A stretch of 64,000 nucleotides of DNA, from assembly GCA_050248955.1 (NCBI GenBank), contig JBFWRK010000008.1, positions 124,001-188,000 of the forward strand, in the 5' to 3' direction. Origin of the DNA: JBFWRK01 sp050248955. GTDB lineage: Bacteria; Actinomycetota; Acidimicrobiia; Acidimicrobiales; Ilumatobacteraceae. Both the position numbers and the translations under genes were made by a program. Below the pieces are notes generated by a model. That model was not told where the DNA came from, did not search any database, and worked only from the letters and a program-made list of their open reading frames with translations. Below, one piece after another: positions 8,855 to 17,864 of the stretch; positions within the stretch are counted from its first letter, which is position 1; each line of letters begins with the position of its first letter.

Positions 8855-9829
8855 ATGGGAGCGGAGCGCACACCGAGCCCGGCCCGCCTCCGCCGGCTCG
8901 TCGACGAGCTCGCCGAGGACGGCTTCGTGCTCGACGGCACCGACGAGTGGCGTTCGCTGCTGCTCGCCGAGCTCGACTACGCGCTCCGTCCGACGATCCA
9001 CGAGCGTCGTGTGCCGAGCTACGGCGCGATCATCTCGCCGACGACCGATCCGAGCGGGTGGGATGCGGCGTCGCAGCTGACGATCACCCACCAGGCGCTC
9101 GGTGAGACCCCGCGCGCTGCAGCGCGGCTGTTCGCCGACGGGTTGTCGAGCTGGTTGGTCCGCCAGCCCGGTCTGCCGAACGAACTGGTCGTGTTCGACC
9201 GTCCGGCTGGCTCGGAGCGCGATCTGGTCGTCCTCGCGGAAGCGCTCGGCGGCACGATCGTGCAGCGCCATCCGGCCGGCGTCGTGCGGTTCGTCGGCGA
9301 TTTCGGCGTGCTCCGCTGGGACGGCCTCGGTTGGCACCACGAGCCACCGCTCTCGTCCTGGATCGACTCCCTGAGCGTCTGTGCGCACCATGGGGACCAG
9401 GACGTCCTGGAGACCCTGCTCGAGTTCGCGGTCCACGACCTCGGATCCCGCGGGATCGGCGCGATCCTCGTGTACCGCACCGAGGACTGCGAGGGTCCGA
9501 TGCCGTTCGAGCTCCGCCTCCCCACCCCGCCACCGCTGCAGATCTCCCGGCCCGCTGACCTCGCGCCGTTGCGCCACGTGCTCGCACAGGTCGACGGCGC
9601 GGCCGTCTTCGATCGGGACGGCACGCTGCGCCAGCTCGGCGTCCGGTTGATCCCGAGTGCCGAGGCGGAGTCCGACGTCGAGGGCTACCGCGGGATGCGC
9701 CACACGTCAGGGCGCCGCTACAGCTTCGACGACCGGACGTCCACCGTCATCGTCGTCAGCGAGGACGGTCCGGTCACCGTGCTGCGCAAGGGCGTGCTGC
9801 TCGGCTCCTCGCCTGCACCGACGGAGTGA
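8855..9829 (+). CDS. Diadenylate cyclase-like (DisA_N/DAC domain) protein
   Basis: A 324-residue protein. Its C-terminal ~100 residues look like a DAC domain, the fold that condenses two ATP into c-di-AMP: DGAAVFDRDGTLRQLGV (~247) carries the DGA motif, GMRHTSGRR (~280) corresponds to the GTRH motif, and STVIVVSEDG matches the strand before the C-terminus. The usual Thr before Arg-His is Met here, and the Ala usually seen three positions after His is Gly, so activity is uncertain. The N-terminal ~220 residues are not recognised. No membrane segment or DisA-like DNA-binding helix-hairpin-helix is evident, so it differs from both CdaA and DisA. It is followed with overlap by a DUF1992 gene. Confidence 0.65.
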   Translation: MGAERTPSPARLRRLVDELAEDGFVLDGTDEWRSLLLAELDYALRPTIHERRVPSYGAIISPTTDPSGWDAASQLTITHQALGETPRAAARLFADGLSSWLVRQPGLPNELVVFDRPAGSERDLVVLAEALGGTIVQRHPAGVVRFVGDFGVLRWDGLGWHHEPPLSSWIDSLSVCAHHGDQDVLETLLEFAVHDLGSRGIGAILVYRTEDCEGPMPFELRLPTPPPLQISRPADLAPLRHVLAQVDGAAVFDRDGTLRQLGVRLIPSAEAESDVEGYRGMRHTSGRRYSFDDRTSTVIVVSEDGPVTVLRKGVLLGSSPAPTE

Positions 9830-10230
9830 TCGTGACGGAGCGCAAACCACCGGGCGCCAGTTGGGAGTCGTGGATCGAGCAGAAGATCCGTGACGGCATG
9901 CAGAGCGGCGCGTTCGACGACCTCCCCGGCAAGGGCAAGCCGATCCCCGGGCTCGGCGAACCGCACGACGACGACTGGTGGGTGAAGGAGAAGCTCCGAC
10001 GCGAAGAGGTGTCCTTCCTGCCACCGACGCTGGCGGTCCGCAAGGAGCTCGATGACGCCCGTTCCCGGATCGCTGCGGCGACGGCGGAGGACGATGTCCG
10101 CCGGATCGTCGCGGAGATCAACGAGCGCATCACGCGCGTGAACAAGCTCGCCAGTTCGGGCCCACCGTCGACGGTCGTGCCGCTCGACGTCGAGCGTGTG
10201 GTCGCCGATTGGCGTGATCGGCAGACGTGA
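9826..10230 (+). CDS. DUF1992 (DnaJC28-like) domain protein
   Basis: A 134-residue protein (132 if the GTG at 9832 is used). The N-terminal ~70 residues carry the DUF1992 signature: an SWIEQKIRDGM helix, then FDDLPGKGKPIPG and WWVKEKLRREEVSFLPP. The remainder is a helical tail. In other bacteria the domain stands alone or with DnaJ-like proteins; its function is not established. The first GTG overlaps the TGA of the DAC-like gene (GTGA), so translation is probably coupled. A GGAG at 9823-9826 suits the GTG at 9832. Confidence 0.85.
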   Translation: MIVTERKPPGASWESWIEQKIRDGMQSGAFDDLPGKGKPIPGLGEPHDDDWWVKEKLRREEVSFLPPTLAVRKELDDARSRIAAATAEDDVRRIVAEINERITRVNKLASSGPPSTVVPLDVERVVADWRDRQT

Positions 10231-10267
10231 CGACCGGCTGCTGTGACGACCGGCTGCGGTGACGACG
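10227..10267 (+). repeat. 16-bp tandem repeat, 2.5 copies, starting in a stop codon
   Basis: GTGACGACCGGCTGCT, GTGACGACCGGCTGCG and a partial GTGACGACG run head to tail from the stop codon of the DUF1992 gene into the space before the PhzF gene's end. Similar short arrays sit after other stop codons in the window. Confidence 0.7.
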
Positions 10268-10271
10268 CAGG

Positions 10272-11105
10272 TCAGAGCTCGACGTGGCCGCTCACGCAGG
10301 TCACCGTGCCGCCGCCGACCCAGATCGTGCCGTCCGCATCGCGCGAGATGTGGACGCGCCCGGCGCGACCGAGCGCCTGGCCCTGGCTGACGACGTAGGG
10401 CGCGATCACGCGGCCGGACCCGAGCAGCCACTGCGCGAGCGACGCGTTCAGGCTCCCGGTCACCGGATCCTCGGCTGTTCCGCCGGCGATCGGGAAGAAG
10501 GCTCGGACCTCGAGCGCGACCGGCGAACCGTCGGGGTGCGGCCCGACGACGCCGAGCTTGACGTCGGGTGCGCAGCGACGGGGCACGGCCAGGACCGCGT
10601 CGGCGTCACGCAGGAGCACCGCGATCCAACCGGGGCCGTTGTCGACCCAGGCGGCTTCGACGATCTCGTCGCGCGCCAGTCCGAGCAGCGTCGCGATCTC
10701 TGCGACCACCGGCTCATCGACCGGTCCCGAACGGATGAGCGGGGGCGCGGCGAACGCGAGCCGGTCGGCATCACGGCGCACGGCCACCAGCCCGACCGCG
10801 CACTCCTGCACGATCCGATCCGGGACCGTCGGCGTCCCGCCCGCTTCGAGCCAGGCATGGCAGGTGCCGAGCGTCGGGTGCCCGGCGAACGGCAGCTCCT
10901 CGACGGGTGTGAAAATCCGCACGCGGTAGTCCGCGTCCGGCGCGTCCGGTGGCAGCAGGAACGTCGTCTCGGAGAGGTTCGTCCATCGGGCGAACCGCTG
11001 CATGTCGTCGTCGCTCAGCGCGCTGCCGTCGACCACGACGGCCACGGGGTTGCCGAGGTACGGGGTGGTGGTGAAGACGTCGACTTGGGCGAAGGGGCGG
11101 CGCAT
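10272..11105 (-). CDS. PhzF family isomerase/epimerase
   Basis: A 277-residue PhzF-like protein of normal length, with two alpha/beta half-barrels. The family markers are present: PYLGNPVAVV near the start, catalytic Glu in NLSETTFLLP (~45), FAGHPTLGT (~75) and EDPVTGSLNASLAQWL near residue 215. Phenazine biosynthesis is the name-giving role, but most PhzF homologues act elsewhere on unknown small acids, and no phenazine genes are present. It starts at ATG 11105. The next gene upstream on the same strand is mazF, whose stop is 21 bp away, so cotranscription is possible. Confidence 0.85.
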   Translation of the reverse strand: MRRPFAQVDVFTTTPYLGNPVAVVVDGSALSDDDMQRFARWTNLSETTFLLPPDAPDADYRVRIFTPVEELPFAGHPTLGTCHAWLEAGGTPTVPDRIVQECAVGLVAVRRDADRLAFAAPPLIRSGPVDEPVVAEIATLLGLARDEIVEAAWVDNGPGWIAVLLRDADAVLAVPRRCAPDVKLGVVGPHPDGSPVALEVRAFFPIAGGTAEDPVTGSLNASLAQWLLGSGRVIAPYVVSQGQALGRAGRVHISRDADGTIWVGGGTVTCVSGHVEL

Positions 11106-11125
11106 GCCGTCAGTGTCGCAGGGGA

Positions 11126-11473
11126 TCAGAGCGCGAGGTGGAGCCGCAGGGCCTCGTCGAGCTCCGCCAGCAGCGCTCCAGTCAGAACGCCGACGCGAGC
11201 GCCGACGCGCTCGACCGCGATCGACCGGACCTGCTCTGCCTGAGCCTTGGAGTCCCGTTTCAGCCCTGTCGTCGCCGCGGCGAGCAGCACCTGGAACGGA
11301 TAGACGCGAGCCGTGTTCGACGTCACCGGCACCACTGTGATCACGCCTCGACCGAGTCGCTCGGCGGTGGTGTTCGCTCCGTCATTGCTCACGATGACTG
11401 CTGGTCGCCGCTTGTTCGCCTCGGTACCTCGCGTCGGATCGAGATCGACCAGACGGATCTCGCCCCGACGCAT
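11126..11473 (-). CDS. mazF: MazF/PemK-family endoribonuclease toxin
   Basis: A 115-residue protein of typical MazF length. The opening MRRGEIRLVDLDPTRGTE and KRRPAVIVSND, the central VVPVTSNTARVYPFQV and the later AQAEQVRSIAVERVG are the conserved strands of MazF-type toxins, which cut mRNA or tRNA at short sequences. The ATG shares one base with the TGA of the upstream antitoxin gene, so the two are translationally coupled in the usual antitoxin-first order. The cut site cannot be predicted from sequence. Confidence 0.92.
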   Translation of the reverse strand: MRRGEIRLVDLDPTRGTEANKRRPAVIVSNDGANTTAERLGRGVITVVPVTSNTARVYPFQVLLAAATTGLKRDSKAQAEQVRSIAVERVGARVGVLTGALLAELDEALRLHLAL

Positions 11474-11691
11474 CAGCCGAGCCCGTCATCGGTCGCCGAC
11501 TCCCACAGCTGGCTGTCATCGCTTTCGACCCAGTCAGCCCAAGCTTCCTCATAGGCGGCGTCCAGGCCGGACGCGCGGAGCAGGCGCACGGCCTTGTGGA
11601 CGGCGGCTGATCGCGAGCTCATCCCCTGGCTGGCGGCGTACTGGTCGAGGAACTCGACGTCCTCGTCCGGCAGACTGACGCTCACTTTCAT
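11473..11691 (-). CDS. Ribbon-helix-helix antitoxin of the MazF toxin
   Basis: A 72-residue protein. The first ~45 residues form a ribbon-helix-helix DNA-binding domain (MKVSVSLPDEDVEFLDQYA, SRSAAVHKAVRLL). The acidic Trp-containing tail (EEAWADWVESDDSQLW) is a typical MazF-neutralising extension. As in related modules it should repress its own promoter. Upstream at 11692-11730 there are short GATG/TAGGA repeats that could be the operator, but these are too weak to call. An AGGAT lies just before the ATG. Confidence 0.88.
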   Translation of the reverse strand: MKVSVSLPDEDVEFLDQYAASQGMSSRSAAVHKAVRLLRASGLDAAYEEAWADWVESDDSQLWESATDDGLG

Positions 11692-11892
11692 ACCGAGATC
11701 CTACTCATCGTCCTACCATCTGGCTACCGATGGGTCGGGAGCCCGCTCGCTGTCGGCTCTCGGTGGGTTCGAGCTGAGCCGCCGCGGACATCGCGCCCGC
11801 TCCGGGCGGATGATCGTGACGTTGTGCCCTAAACGACGAGGGGCTGCAGGCGCACGCTGGAGTCGATCGAGCAGTGCGATCGAGGAGGCATC

Positions 11893-12657
11893 GTGTCCGT
11901 CGAAGTCGTGCCCCAGGAACCCTCGTCGAAGCTGGAGGTTGTAGCACGAGCGGTCGATGCCGTGAAGGTGTACGGGCGCGGCGCGACCGAGGTGCGCGCG
12001 CTCGACGGTGTCAGCGTCGAGTTCGCCGCCGGTCAGCTGACCGCGATCATGGGTCCGTCCGGATCCGGCAAGTCGACGCTGCTGCACTGCCTCGCCGGGC
12101 TCGACTCGCTCACCTCCGGAGCGGTGTTCATCGGCGACACCGACCTCACGACCCTGAGCGACCGTCAGCTGACACTGCTCCGCCGCGATCACGTCGGGTT
12201 CGTCTTCCAGGCGTACAACCTCGTGCCGACGCTCACTGCAGAGGAGAACATCACGCTCGCGCTCGCCCTCGGCGGACGGCGGCCAGATCCCGATTGGCTG
12301 CACACGCTCACCGGCGCGCTGCACCTCGACGACCGGCTGCGCCACCGTCCGTCCGAGCTCTCCGGCGGCCAGCAGCAGCGGGTGGCGGCGGCGCGCGCCA
12401 TGATGACCCGCCCGCAGCTGATCTTCGCCGACGAGCCCACCGGCAACCTCGACTCGAAGTCCGCCACGGAGATGCTGGAACTGACCCGCGTCGCGGTGAG
12501 CATGTTCGGGCAGACCGTCGTGATGGTGACCCACGACGCACGCGCCGCGAGCTACGCCGACCGCGTGGTCTTCCTCGCCGACGGCAGGATCGTGAGCGAG
12601 CTGGGCAATTCGACGATGGCGCAGATCCTGGACGAGCTCAAGCGCATCGGAGAGTGA
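11893..12657 (+). CDS. ABC transporter ATP-binding protein (MacB/LolD type)
   Basis: A 254-residue ATPase with Walker A GPSGSGKSTLLHCLAG (~56), the Q-loop in FVFQAYNLVP, signature LSGGQQQRVAAARAMM, Walker B LIFADEPTGNLDS and the switch His in VMVTHDARAA. The arrangement matches the MacB/LolD/FtsE branch, which drives mechanotransmission rather than classical import. The GTG start has GAGGAGG 7 nt upstream. The permease gene begins 3 bp after its stop, so the two form one exporter. The substrate is unknown; export of a lipoprotein, peptide or drug is possible. Confidence 0.93.
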   Translation: MSVEVVPQEPSSKLEVVARAVDAVKVYGRGATEVRALDGVSVEFAAGQLTAIMGPSGSGKSTLLHCLAGLDSLTSGAVFIGDTDLTTLSDRQLTLLRRDHVGFVFQAYNLVPTLTAEENITLALALGGRRPDPDWLHTLTGALHLDDRLRHRPSELSGGQQQRVAAARAMMTRPQLIFADEPTGNLDSKSATEMLELTRVAVSMFGQTVVMVTHDARAASYADRVVFLADGRIVSELGNSTMAQILDELKRIGE

Positions 12658-12660
12658 ACG

Positions 12661-15204
12661 ATGTTCCGCATCGCGTTGAAGTCGGTGCTGTCGAAGAAGC
12701 TTCGTCTGTTCAGCACCGCGCTGTCGATCACGCTCGGCGTCGCGTTCCTCGCCGGGACGTTCGTGTTCAGCGACACGATCAGACGTACGTTCGACGACCT
12801 CTTCGCCGACGTGTACGAGCACACCGACGCGTACGTACGGTCATCGTCGACCGTCGACCTCGGCTTCGGCAACACCCAGCGCGGGCGCATCCCGCAGTCA
12901 GCGGTCGACGTGGTGAAGGGCGTCGACGGCGTCGCTGACGCGCAGGGCATCGTGCAGTCGTTCGCGCAGGTGGTCGGCTCGGACGGCGATGCGATCGGCA
13001 ATCCCGGTCAAGGCGCGCCGACGTTCGGCATGAACTGGCTCACGGGCGACCAGAACCCGTGGGTGCTCACCGAGGGCAGCCGGGAGCCGGGGCCGAACGA
13101 GCTCGTCATCGACCAGGGCACCGCCAAGCGGGGCGACCTCCACGTCGGCGACACGGTGATGGTCCTGACGCAGACCGGTCCGCACGAGTTCCCGCTCGTC
13201 GGCACGGCGCGGTTCGGTTCCGCCGACTCGCCGGGTGGGGCGAGTGCGTCGCTGTTCGACCTCGCCACCGCGCAGACCGTGCTCGTCGGTGGCACCGGTG
13301 AGATCGATGCCGTCACGGTCGCGGCCGAGCCCGGTGTGAGCCAGGAGGAGCTGGCGGCGCGGCTCACCGCCGTGCTGCCGGACGGTGCCGAGGCCGCGAC
13401 CGGTCAGCAGCTCACCGAGGAGACGCAGAACACGATCCGCGACGCGATGAGCTTCTTCGACACGTTCCTGCTCGTGTTCGCCTGCATCGCGCTCGTGGTC
13501 GCCGGCTTCACGATCTACAACACGTTCCAGATCATCATCACGCAGCGGACCAGGGAGATGGCGCTGCTGCGGTCGTTGGGCGCCACCCGTCGCCAGGTGC
13601 TCTCCGCGCAGCTGCTCGAGGCGCTGTTGCTGGGGATCTTCGCGTCGATCATCGGTGTCATCGCCGGCTTCTTCGTCGCCGGCGCGCTCAAGGCGTTGCT
13701 CGGCGCGGTCGGGATCGACATCCCCGCCTCCGGCGTCGTCCTCCGCAGCCGGACGGTGATCATCGCGCTGGTCGTCGGCACGATGGTGACGGCGATCTCG
13801 GCGGTGTTCCCGTCGTTGCGCGCGTCGCGCGTGCCGCCGCTGGCTGCCATCCGTGACGTCGCGATCGACCAGAGCGGCCAGTCGCGCCGCCGTCTCGTTC
13901 TCGGCGCCGTCGAGACCACGGCCGGTCTCGGTGGCTTCGTCGTCGGACTCACCGGCTCCGGTCTTCTCTGGGTGGGGATCGGCGCGTTGCTCGTGTTCCT
14001 CGGCGTGTTCACGCTCGGCCCGCTGATCGCCCGCCCGGCGACCCGCGTGCTCGGCGCACCGCTGCCCGCGGCAGCCGGCATCACCGGTGATCTCGCTCGC
14101 GAGAACGCGATGCGGAACCCGAAGCGCACCGCCCGTACCGGCGGGGCGTTGATGGTCGGCGTCGCGCTCGTGGCCGCGATCACGATCATCGCCGCATCGG
14201 CGAAGGACTGGACGCGCGACGTCTTCGGCGGGCAGTTCGGCGGCGACTTCGTCGTCAGCACGAACAGCTTCGGGTTCGGCGGGCTGAGCCCGGACGTGGC
14301 GGCGGCGCTGAACCAGCTACCGGAGGTCGACGCGGCGGCAGGGATCCGACTCGGCGCCGCGCACGATGTCGCCGGCGACGACGACATCAGCTACATCTCG
14401 GTCGATCCGGCGACGGCGTCGAAGGTGTTCGACATCCATGTCTCCGAAGGCTCGCTCGACGCGCTCAGCGTCGACGGCATCTTCCTGTTCGACGACGCGG
14501 CTGCTGATCGGGGTCTGGTTGTCGGTGACACGTTCGATGTCGGCTTCCTCGACGGGACGGTACGTCCGCTCACGGTCGAGGGCATCTACACCGAGGATGC
14601 CCTCGCCGGTTCGTTCGTCATCAGCCACGCGCTGAGCGAGCAGACCGGTACCGACCAGTTCGACTTCTCCGTCTACGTCCTCACCGCCCCCGGAGTCGAT
14701 GCGGCTCGAGCCGAAGCGGCGATCGCCGGGATCAGCGACGCCTATCCGAACGCGGACCTGCAGAGCCGTGACGAGTACATCGACGCCCAGGCCGCACAGG
14801 TCGACATGATCGTCAACCTCATGTACGGCTTGCTGGGGCTGGCGGTGGTCATCGCCCTCATCAGCATCGCGAACAGCATCGCGCTCTCGATCCACGAGCG
14901 GACACGGGAGCTCGGGCTGCTGCGAGCGGTCGGCATGACCCGCGGCCAGACTCGGGCTTCGGTGGCGTGGGAGGCGGTGTTGATCGCCCTGGTCGGTACG
15001 GTGCTCGGCGTCGTCATCGGCGTGTTCTTCGGGTGGTCGATCAGCGTCACACTCCGCGGATCCGGCCTCGGGACGTTCTCGATGCCGGTGATGCCGCTCG
15101 TCGTGATCGCAGTCGTCGCCATCCTCGGCGCAGTCATCGCCGCGATCAGGCCGGCGTGGCGGGCCGCCCGGCTCGACGTGCTGCGGGCGATCTCGAGCGA
15201 GTGA
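12661..15204 (+). CDS. FtsX-family ABC transporter permease (two FtsX domains)
   Basis: An 847-residue membrane protein. An N-terminal helix (residues ~18-40) is followed by an extracytoplasmic MacB-type domain, a first FtsX domain with three helices (~260-390), a linker with two more helices, a second large extracytoplasmic region (~500-680) and a final FtsX domain (~715-840). Both FtsX domains keep the cytoplasmic coupling motif: RTREMALLRSLGATRRQV and RTRELGLLRAVGMTRGQT. This is the usual layout of actinobacterial MacB-like permeases of ~850 residues. It pairs with the ATPase encoded directly upstream. Confidence 0.93.
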   Translation: MFRIALKSVLSKKLRLFSTALSITLGVAFLAGTFVFSDTIRRTFDDLFADVYEHTDAYVRSSSTVDLGFGNTQRGRIPQSAVDVVKGVDGVADAQGIVQSFAQVVGSDGDAIGNPGQGAPTFGMNWLTGDQNPWVLTEGSREPGPNELVIDQGTAKRGDLHVGDTVMVLTQTGPHEFPLVGTARFGSADSPGGASASLFDLATAQTVLVGGTGEIDAVTVAAEPGVSQEELAARLTAVLPDGAEAATGQQLTEETQNTIRDAMSFFDTFLLVFACIALVVAGFTIYNTFQIIITQRTREMALLRSLGATRRQVLSAQLLEALLLGIFASIIGVIAGFFVAGALKALLGAVGIDIPASGVVLRSRTVIIALVVGTMVTAISAVFPSLRASRVPPLAAIRDVAIDQSGQSRRRLVLGAVETTAGLGGFVVGLTGSGLLWVGIGALLVFLGVFTLGPLIARPATRVLGAPLPAAAGITGDLARENAMRNPKRTARTGGALMVGVALVAAITIIAASAKDWTRDVFGGQFGGDFVVSTNSFGFGGLSPDVAAALNQLPEVDAAAGIRLGAAHDVAGDDDISYISVDPATASKVFDIHVSEGSLDALSVDGIFLFDDAAADRGLVVGDTFDVGFLDGTVRPLTVEGIYTEDALAGSFVISHALSEQTGTDQFDFSVYVLTAPGVDAARAEAAIAGISDAYPNADLQSRDEYIDAQAAQVDMIVNLMYGLLGLAVVIALISIANSIALSIHERTRELGLLRAVGMTRGQTRASVAWEAVLIALVGTVLGVVIGVFFGWSISVTLRGSGLGTFSMPVMPLVVIAVVAILGAVIAAIRPAWRAARLDVLRAISSE

Positions 15205-15213
15205 TCCTGATCG

Positions 15214-15843
15214 CTACGGGTGCCGCAGCTCCGGGTGCCGTCGTTGGCGGAGGAACCGGACGACCTCGATCAGGACGGTGATCGACACGGCGGCACCGAA
15301 CGCGACCCCGAACGCGGCCGTGTGGTTGTCCTTGAACGCCCGCCCGCCCGCGTACCCGAGCAACGAGGCGTACGTCGCCCAGATCACCGCCGCCACCAGG
15401 ATCCAGCTGACGAACCACCGGCGCGGCTGGTGCGTGATGCCGGAGGCGAGCGTCAGCATCGTGCGACCGCCGGGGATGAAGCGGGCGGTGATCAGCAGCA
15501 GCCCGCCCCGGGTGCGGATCTGCTGCTTTCCCCAGTCGAGCCGGGCGCGGGTCTTCGGCTTGCGTTCGGCCCGGCGTTCGAACCACGGGCCGGCCCAGCT
15601 GCCGATCGTGTAGGCCGTGTTGTCACCGAGGAACGCGCCGGTCGCACCGCAGGCGATCACGACCGCCAGCGGGTAGTGACCCTGCCCGGCGGCGATCCCG
15701 CCGATGATCACGCAGGTCTCGCTCGGCACGATCGGGACGACCGAGTCGAGGTACGCGATCACGAAGATGATCAGGAGGAACCACCAGTGCTCCGACACGC
15801 GGTCGAGCCAGTCGGTCAGGTCGGTGACGATGCTGGCGAACAT
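15214..15843 (-). CDS. DedA/SNARE-associated family membrane protein
   Basis: A 209-residue multi-helix membrane protein. It has the DedA hallmarks: acidic residues in the early region (YLDSVVPIVPSE), the glycine-rich GDNTAYTIGSWAG segment and the ARFIPGGRTMLTLASG re-entrant motif with its essential Arg. DedA proteins include undecaprenyl-phosphate and phosphatidylethanolamine flippases; the lipid moved by this one cannot be told. It is convergent with the ABC exporter (9 bp between stops). The ATG at 15843 has a TAGCGT hexamer 9 nt upstream. Confidence 0.9.
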   Translation of the reverse strand: MFASIVTDLTDWLDRVSEHWWFLLIIFVIAYLDSVVPIVPSETCVIIGGIAAGQGHYPLAVVIACGATGAFLGDNTAYTIGSWAGPWFERRAERKPKTRARLDWGKQQIRTRGGLLLITARFIPGGRTMLTLASGITHQPRRWFVSWILVAAVIWATYASLLGYAGGRAFKDNHTAAFGVAFGAAVSITVLIEVVRFLRQRRHPELRHP

Positions 15844-15852
15844 GTTCGCCGG

Positions 15853-15858
15853 ACGCTA
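15853..15858 (-). promoter_or_regulatory. Putative -10 element (TAGCGT) of the dedA gene
   Basis: TAGCGT on the minus strand ends 9 nt before the ATG at 15843 and lies close to the 3' end of the upstream FadH/OYE gene. No ribosome binding site is seen, so the transcript may be leaderless or nearly so. Confidence 0.35.
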
Positions 15859-15891
15859 TCCGCAGGAGGTCGGCGACCTGTTGCGCCCTGC

Positions 15892-17850
15892 TCAGATCGC
15901 GGCGCCTGCTCGCTCACCCTCGACCACTGCCGCGTGCGCCCGGCGCGGGGCGACGCAGTCGCCGACCCTGCTGACCGTGAAGCCTGCTGACTTGAGGTCG
16001 TGGTAGAGCCACTCGACGGGACTGGCCGGCACGGCGAGCACGATCCAGTCGGGCGTGCGCGTCTGGTTCGTGCCGGTCGGGTGGTGGAGCAGGTTCAGGA
16101 CCCGTCCCTCGACACCCATCGGCACGAGGTCGGTGCTCTGCACGATGCCCTTGGCGCTGGCGCGGATCCACCAGTTCTCCATGTCGAGCGTGATGCCGAG
16201 GTCCTGGCCGACGACCATGCCGTTCGTGATGATCTCGACGTTGCACCCGCGGTCGGCGAGGAGCTCGGCGACCGAGGTCGCGTGGTGGAAGCCGATCTCG
16301 TCGATGACGACGACGTCGCCGAACGGCTCGACGGTGCCGGACAGCACCTCGCGGATGTCGCGCACGTTCGTCGCCTCGGCGGGTGCCCACCACGGCCGGG
16401 CCGCTTCGGCGCCGGTGGCGACGATCACGTGATCGGGACGCACCTCCTCGACGAGCCCCGGCCACACGCCGACCCCGAAGCGCAGCTCGACGCCGAGCCG
16501 TCGGGCCTCGGCGAGCTGGTTGCGGATCATGTCGCCGAACTCGGCCCGGTTCGGCACGCTGGCGGCGAGGCGCACCTGCCCTCCGGCCTCGGCTTCGCGC
16601 TCGTAGACCGTCACCCGGTGCCCGTTGCGTGCCGCCGCGATCGCGGCCTGCAACCCCGCCGGTCCCGCCCCCACGACCATCACAGTGGTGTCCCCGGACG
16701 CCACAGGGGCACGGGGTGGGCGGGTCGGGGGGTGCTCGGCCTCGCGGCCGGTCCTCGGGTTCTCGATGCAGCCGAGCCACCGGTTGAGGCCCATCCGCCC
16801 GACGCACTCCTGGTTGCACGACAGGCACAACCGGATCTCCTCCGTCGCGCCGGCCCGGGCCTTCGCCGCGAAGTCGGCGTCGGCGATCTGGGCGCGCACG
16901 ATGCCGACGAGATCGCAGTGCCCCTCGGCCAGCGCCCGTTCGGCCTGGAGCGGGTCCTTGAACCGTCCGACGCCGACCACCGGGAGGTCGACAGCCTTGC
17001 GGATCGCCGAGGGGATGAACAGCGCGTACCCCGGCGGCACGTGCATCGATGCTTCGATCATGAACAGGCTCGCCGTAGCGACGCCGATCGACGTGTTGAT
17101 GTAGTCGACCTGTCCGGTGCGCTCGACGATCCCGGCGATGCGCACGGCCTCGTCGATCGTCGTGCCACCCTCGATCAGCTCGTCACCGCAGATCCGCACG
17201 CCGAGCGCGAGCCGGTTCCCGATCACCCGCCGCACCGCAGCGACGATCTCGACGAGCAACCGGGAGCGGTTCTCGAGGCTGCCGCCGTACTCGTCCGTGC
17301 GCTTGTTCGTCGCCGGGGAGAGGAAGCCACGCACGATCGAGGAGTGCGAGCACTGCAGCTCGATCCCGTCGAAGTTGCCCTCGGCGCAGTGCTCGGCGAC
17401 CGTGGCGTAGCCGGCGACGATCTCCTCGATCTCGGCGGCGGTGACCGCCTTCGGCACCTCGCGGAACAGCGGATCGGCCACGGCCGACGGCGCCCACACC
17501 GGGAGCCTGGAGTACATCGAGCTCGCCTGGCCGCCGTTGTGGTTGATCTGGGCGAAGACGGGCACGCGGTGACGGTGGACCGCTTCGGTGATCCGCCGGT
17601 AGCCGGGGATCACGTCGCGGTGGAACCCGTGGATCAGCTTCTCGTAGGGCCAGTCGGTCGGGTGGGTCGAGTGCTCCTCGGTGATGATCAGACCGGCGCC
17701 GCCGGCGGCGCGCGCCCCGTAGTACGCGGCGTGCTGCTCAGTCGGACGACCGTCGCGGGCGTAGTTCGTGAGGTGCGCGCTGAAGACGATCCGGTTGCGG
17801 GTCGTGATCGGACCGATCGTCAACGGGGTCCAGAGGTACCGGTACGCCAT
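15892..17850 (-). CDS. FadH/OYE-family iron-sulfur flavoprotein oxidoreductase, mycofactocin-linked type 2
   Basis: About 652 residues from the ATG at 17850 (MAYRYLWTPL); a longer frame to 17934 lacks plausible start features. Residues ~1-340 are an FMN TIM barrel of the old-yellow-enzyme/2,4-dienoyl-CoA reductase class. CLSCNQECVGRMGLNRWLGC supplies four cysteines for a [4Fe-4S] cluster. Residues ~385-650 hold FAD and NAD(P)H domains (VMVVGAGPAGLQAAI, VIVATGAEAARP). The split into two FadH/OYE families that track mycofactocin genes is established knowledge; I assign this one to the second by overall similarity. It probably reduces an enoyl or other unsaturated substrate. A TACCCT hexamer 8 nt upstream suggests a leaderless mRNA. 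Confidence 0.82.
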   Translation of the reverse strand: MAYRYLWTPLTIGPITTRNRIVFSAHLTNYARDGRPTEQHAAYYGARAAGGAGLIITEEHSTHPTDWPYEKLIHGFHRDVIPGYRRITEAVHRHRVPVFAQINHNGGQASSMYSRLPVWAPSAVADPLFREVPKAVTAAEIEEIVAGYATVAEHCAEGNFDGIELQCSHSSIVRGFLSPATNKRTDEYGGSLENRSRLLVEIVAAVRRVIGNRLALGVRICGDELIEGGTTIDEAVRIAGIVERTGQVDYINTSIGVATASLFMIEASMHVPPGYALFIPSAIRKAVDLPVVGVGRFKDPLQAERALAEGHCDLVGIVRAQIADADFAAKARAGATEEIRLCLSCNQECVGRMGLNRWLGCIENPRTGREAEHPPTRPPRAPVASGDTTVMVVGAGPAGLQAAIAAARNGHRVTVYEREAEAGGQVRLAASVPNRAEFGDMIRNQLAEARRLGVELRFGVGVWPGLVEEVRPDHVIVATGAEAARPWWAPAEATNVRDIREVLSGTVEPFGDVVVIDEIGFHHATSVAELLADRGCNVEIITNGMVVGQDLGITLDMENWWIRASAKGIVQSTDLVPMGVEGRVLNLLHHPTGTNQTRTPDWIVLAVPASPVEWLYHDLKSAGFTVSRVGDCVAPRRAHAAVVEGERAGAAI

Positions 17851-17858
17851 CACGCGAG

Positions 17859-17864
17859 AGGGTA
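17859..17864 (-). promoter_or_regulatory. Putative -10 element (TACCCT) of the FadH/OYE type 2 gene
   Basis: TACCCT on the minus strand ends 8 nt before the ATG at 17850. No Shine-Dalgarno lies between, which supports both this start choice and a leaderless transcript. Confidence 0.4.

Noticed and set aside
11692..11892. tRNA or small RNA in the gap between the antitoxin and ABC genes
   Set aside because: No cloverleaf or strong hairpin could be drawn; only weak inverted words are present.
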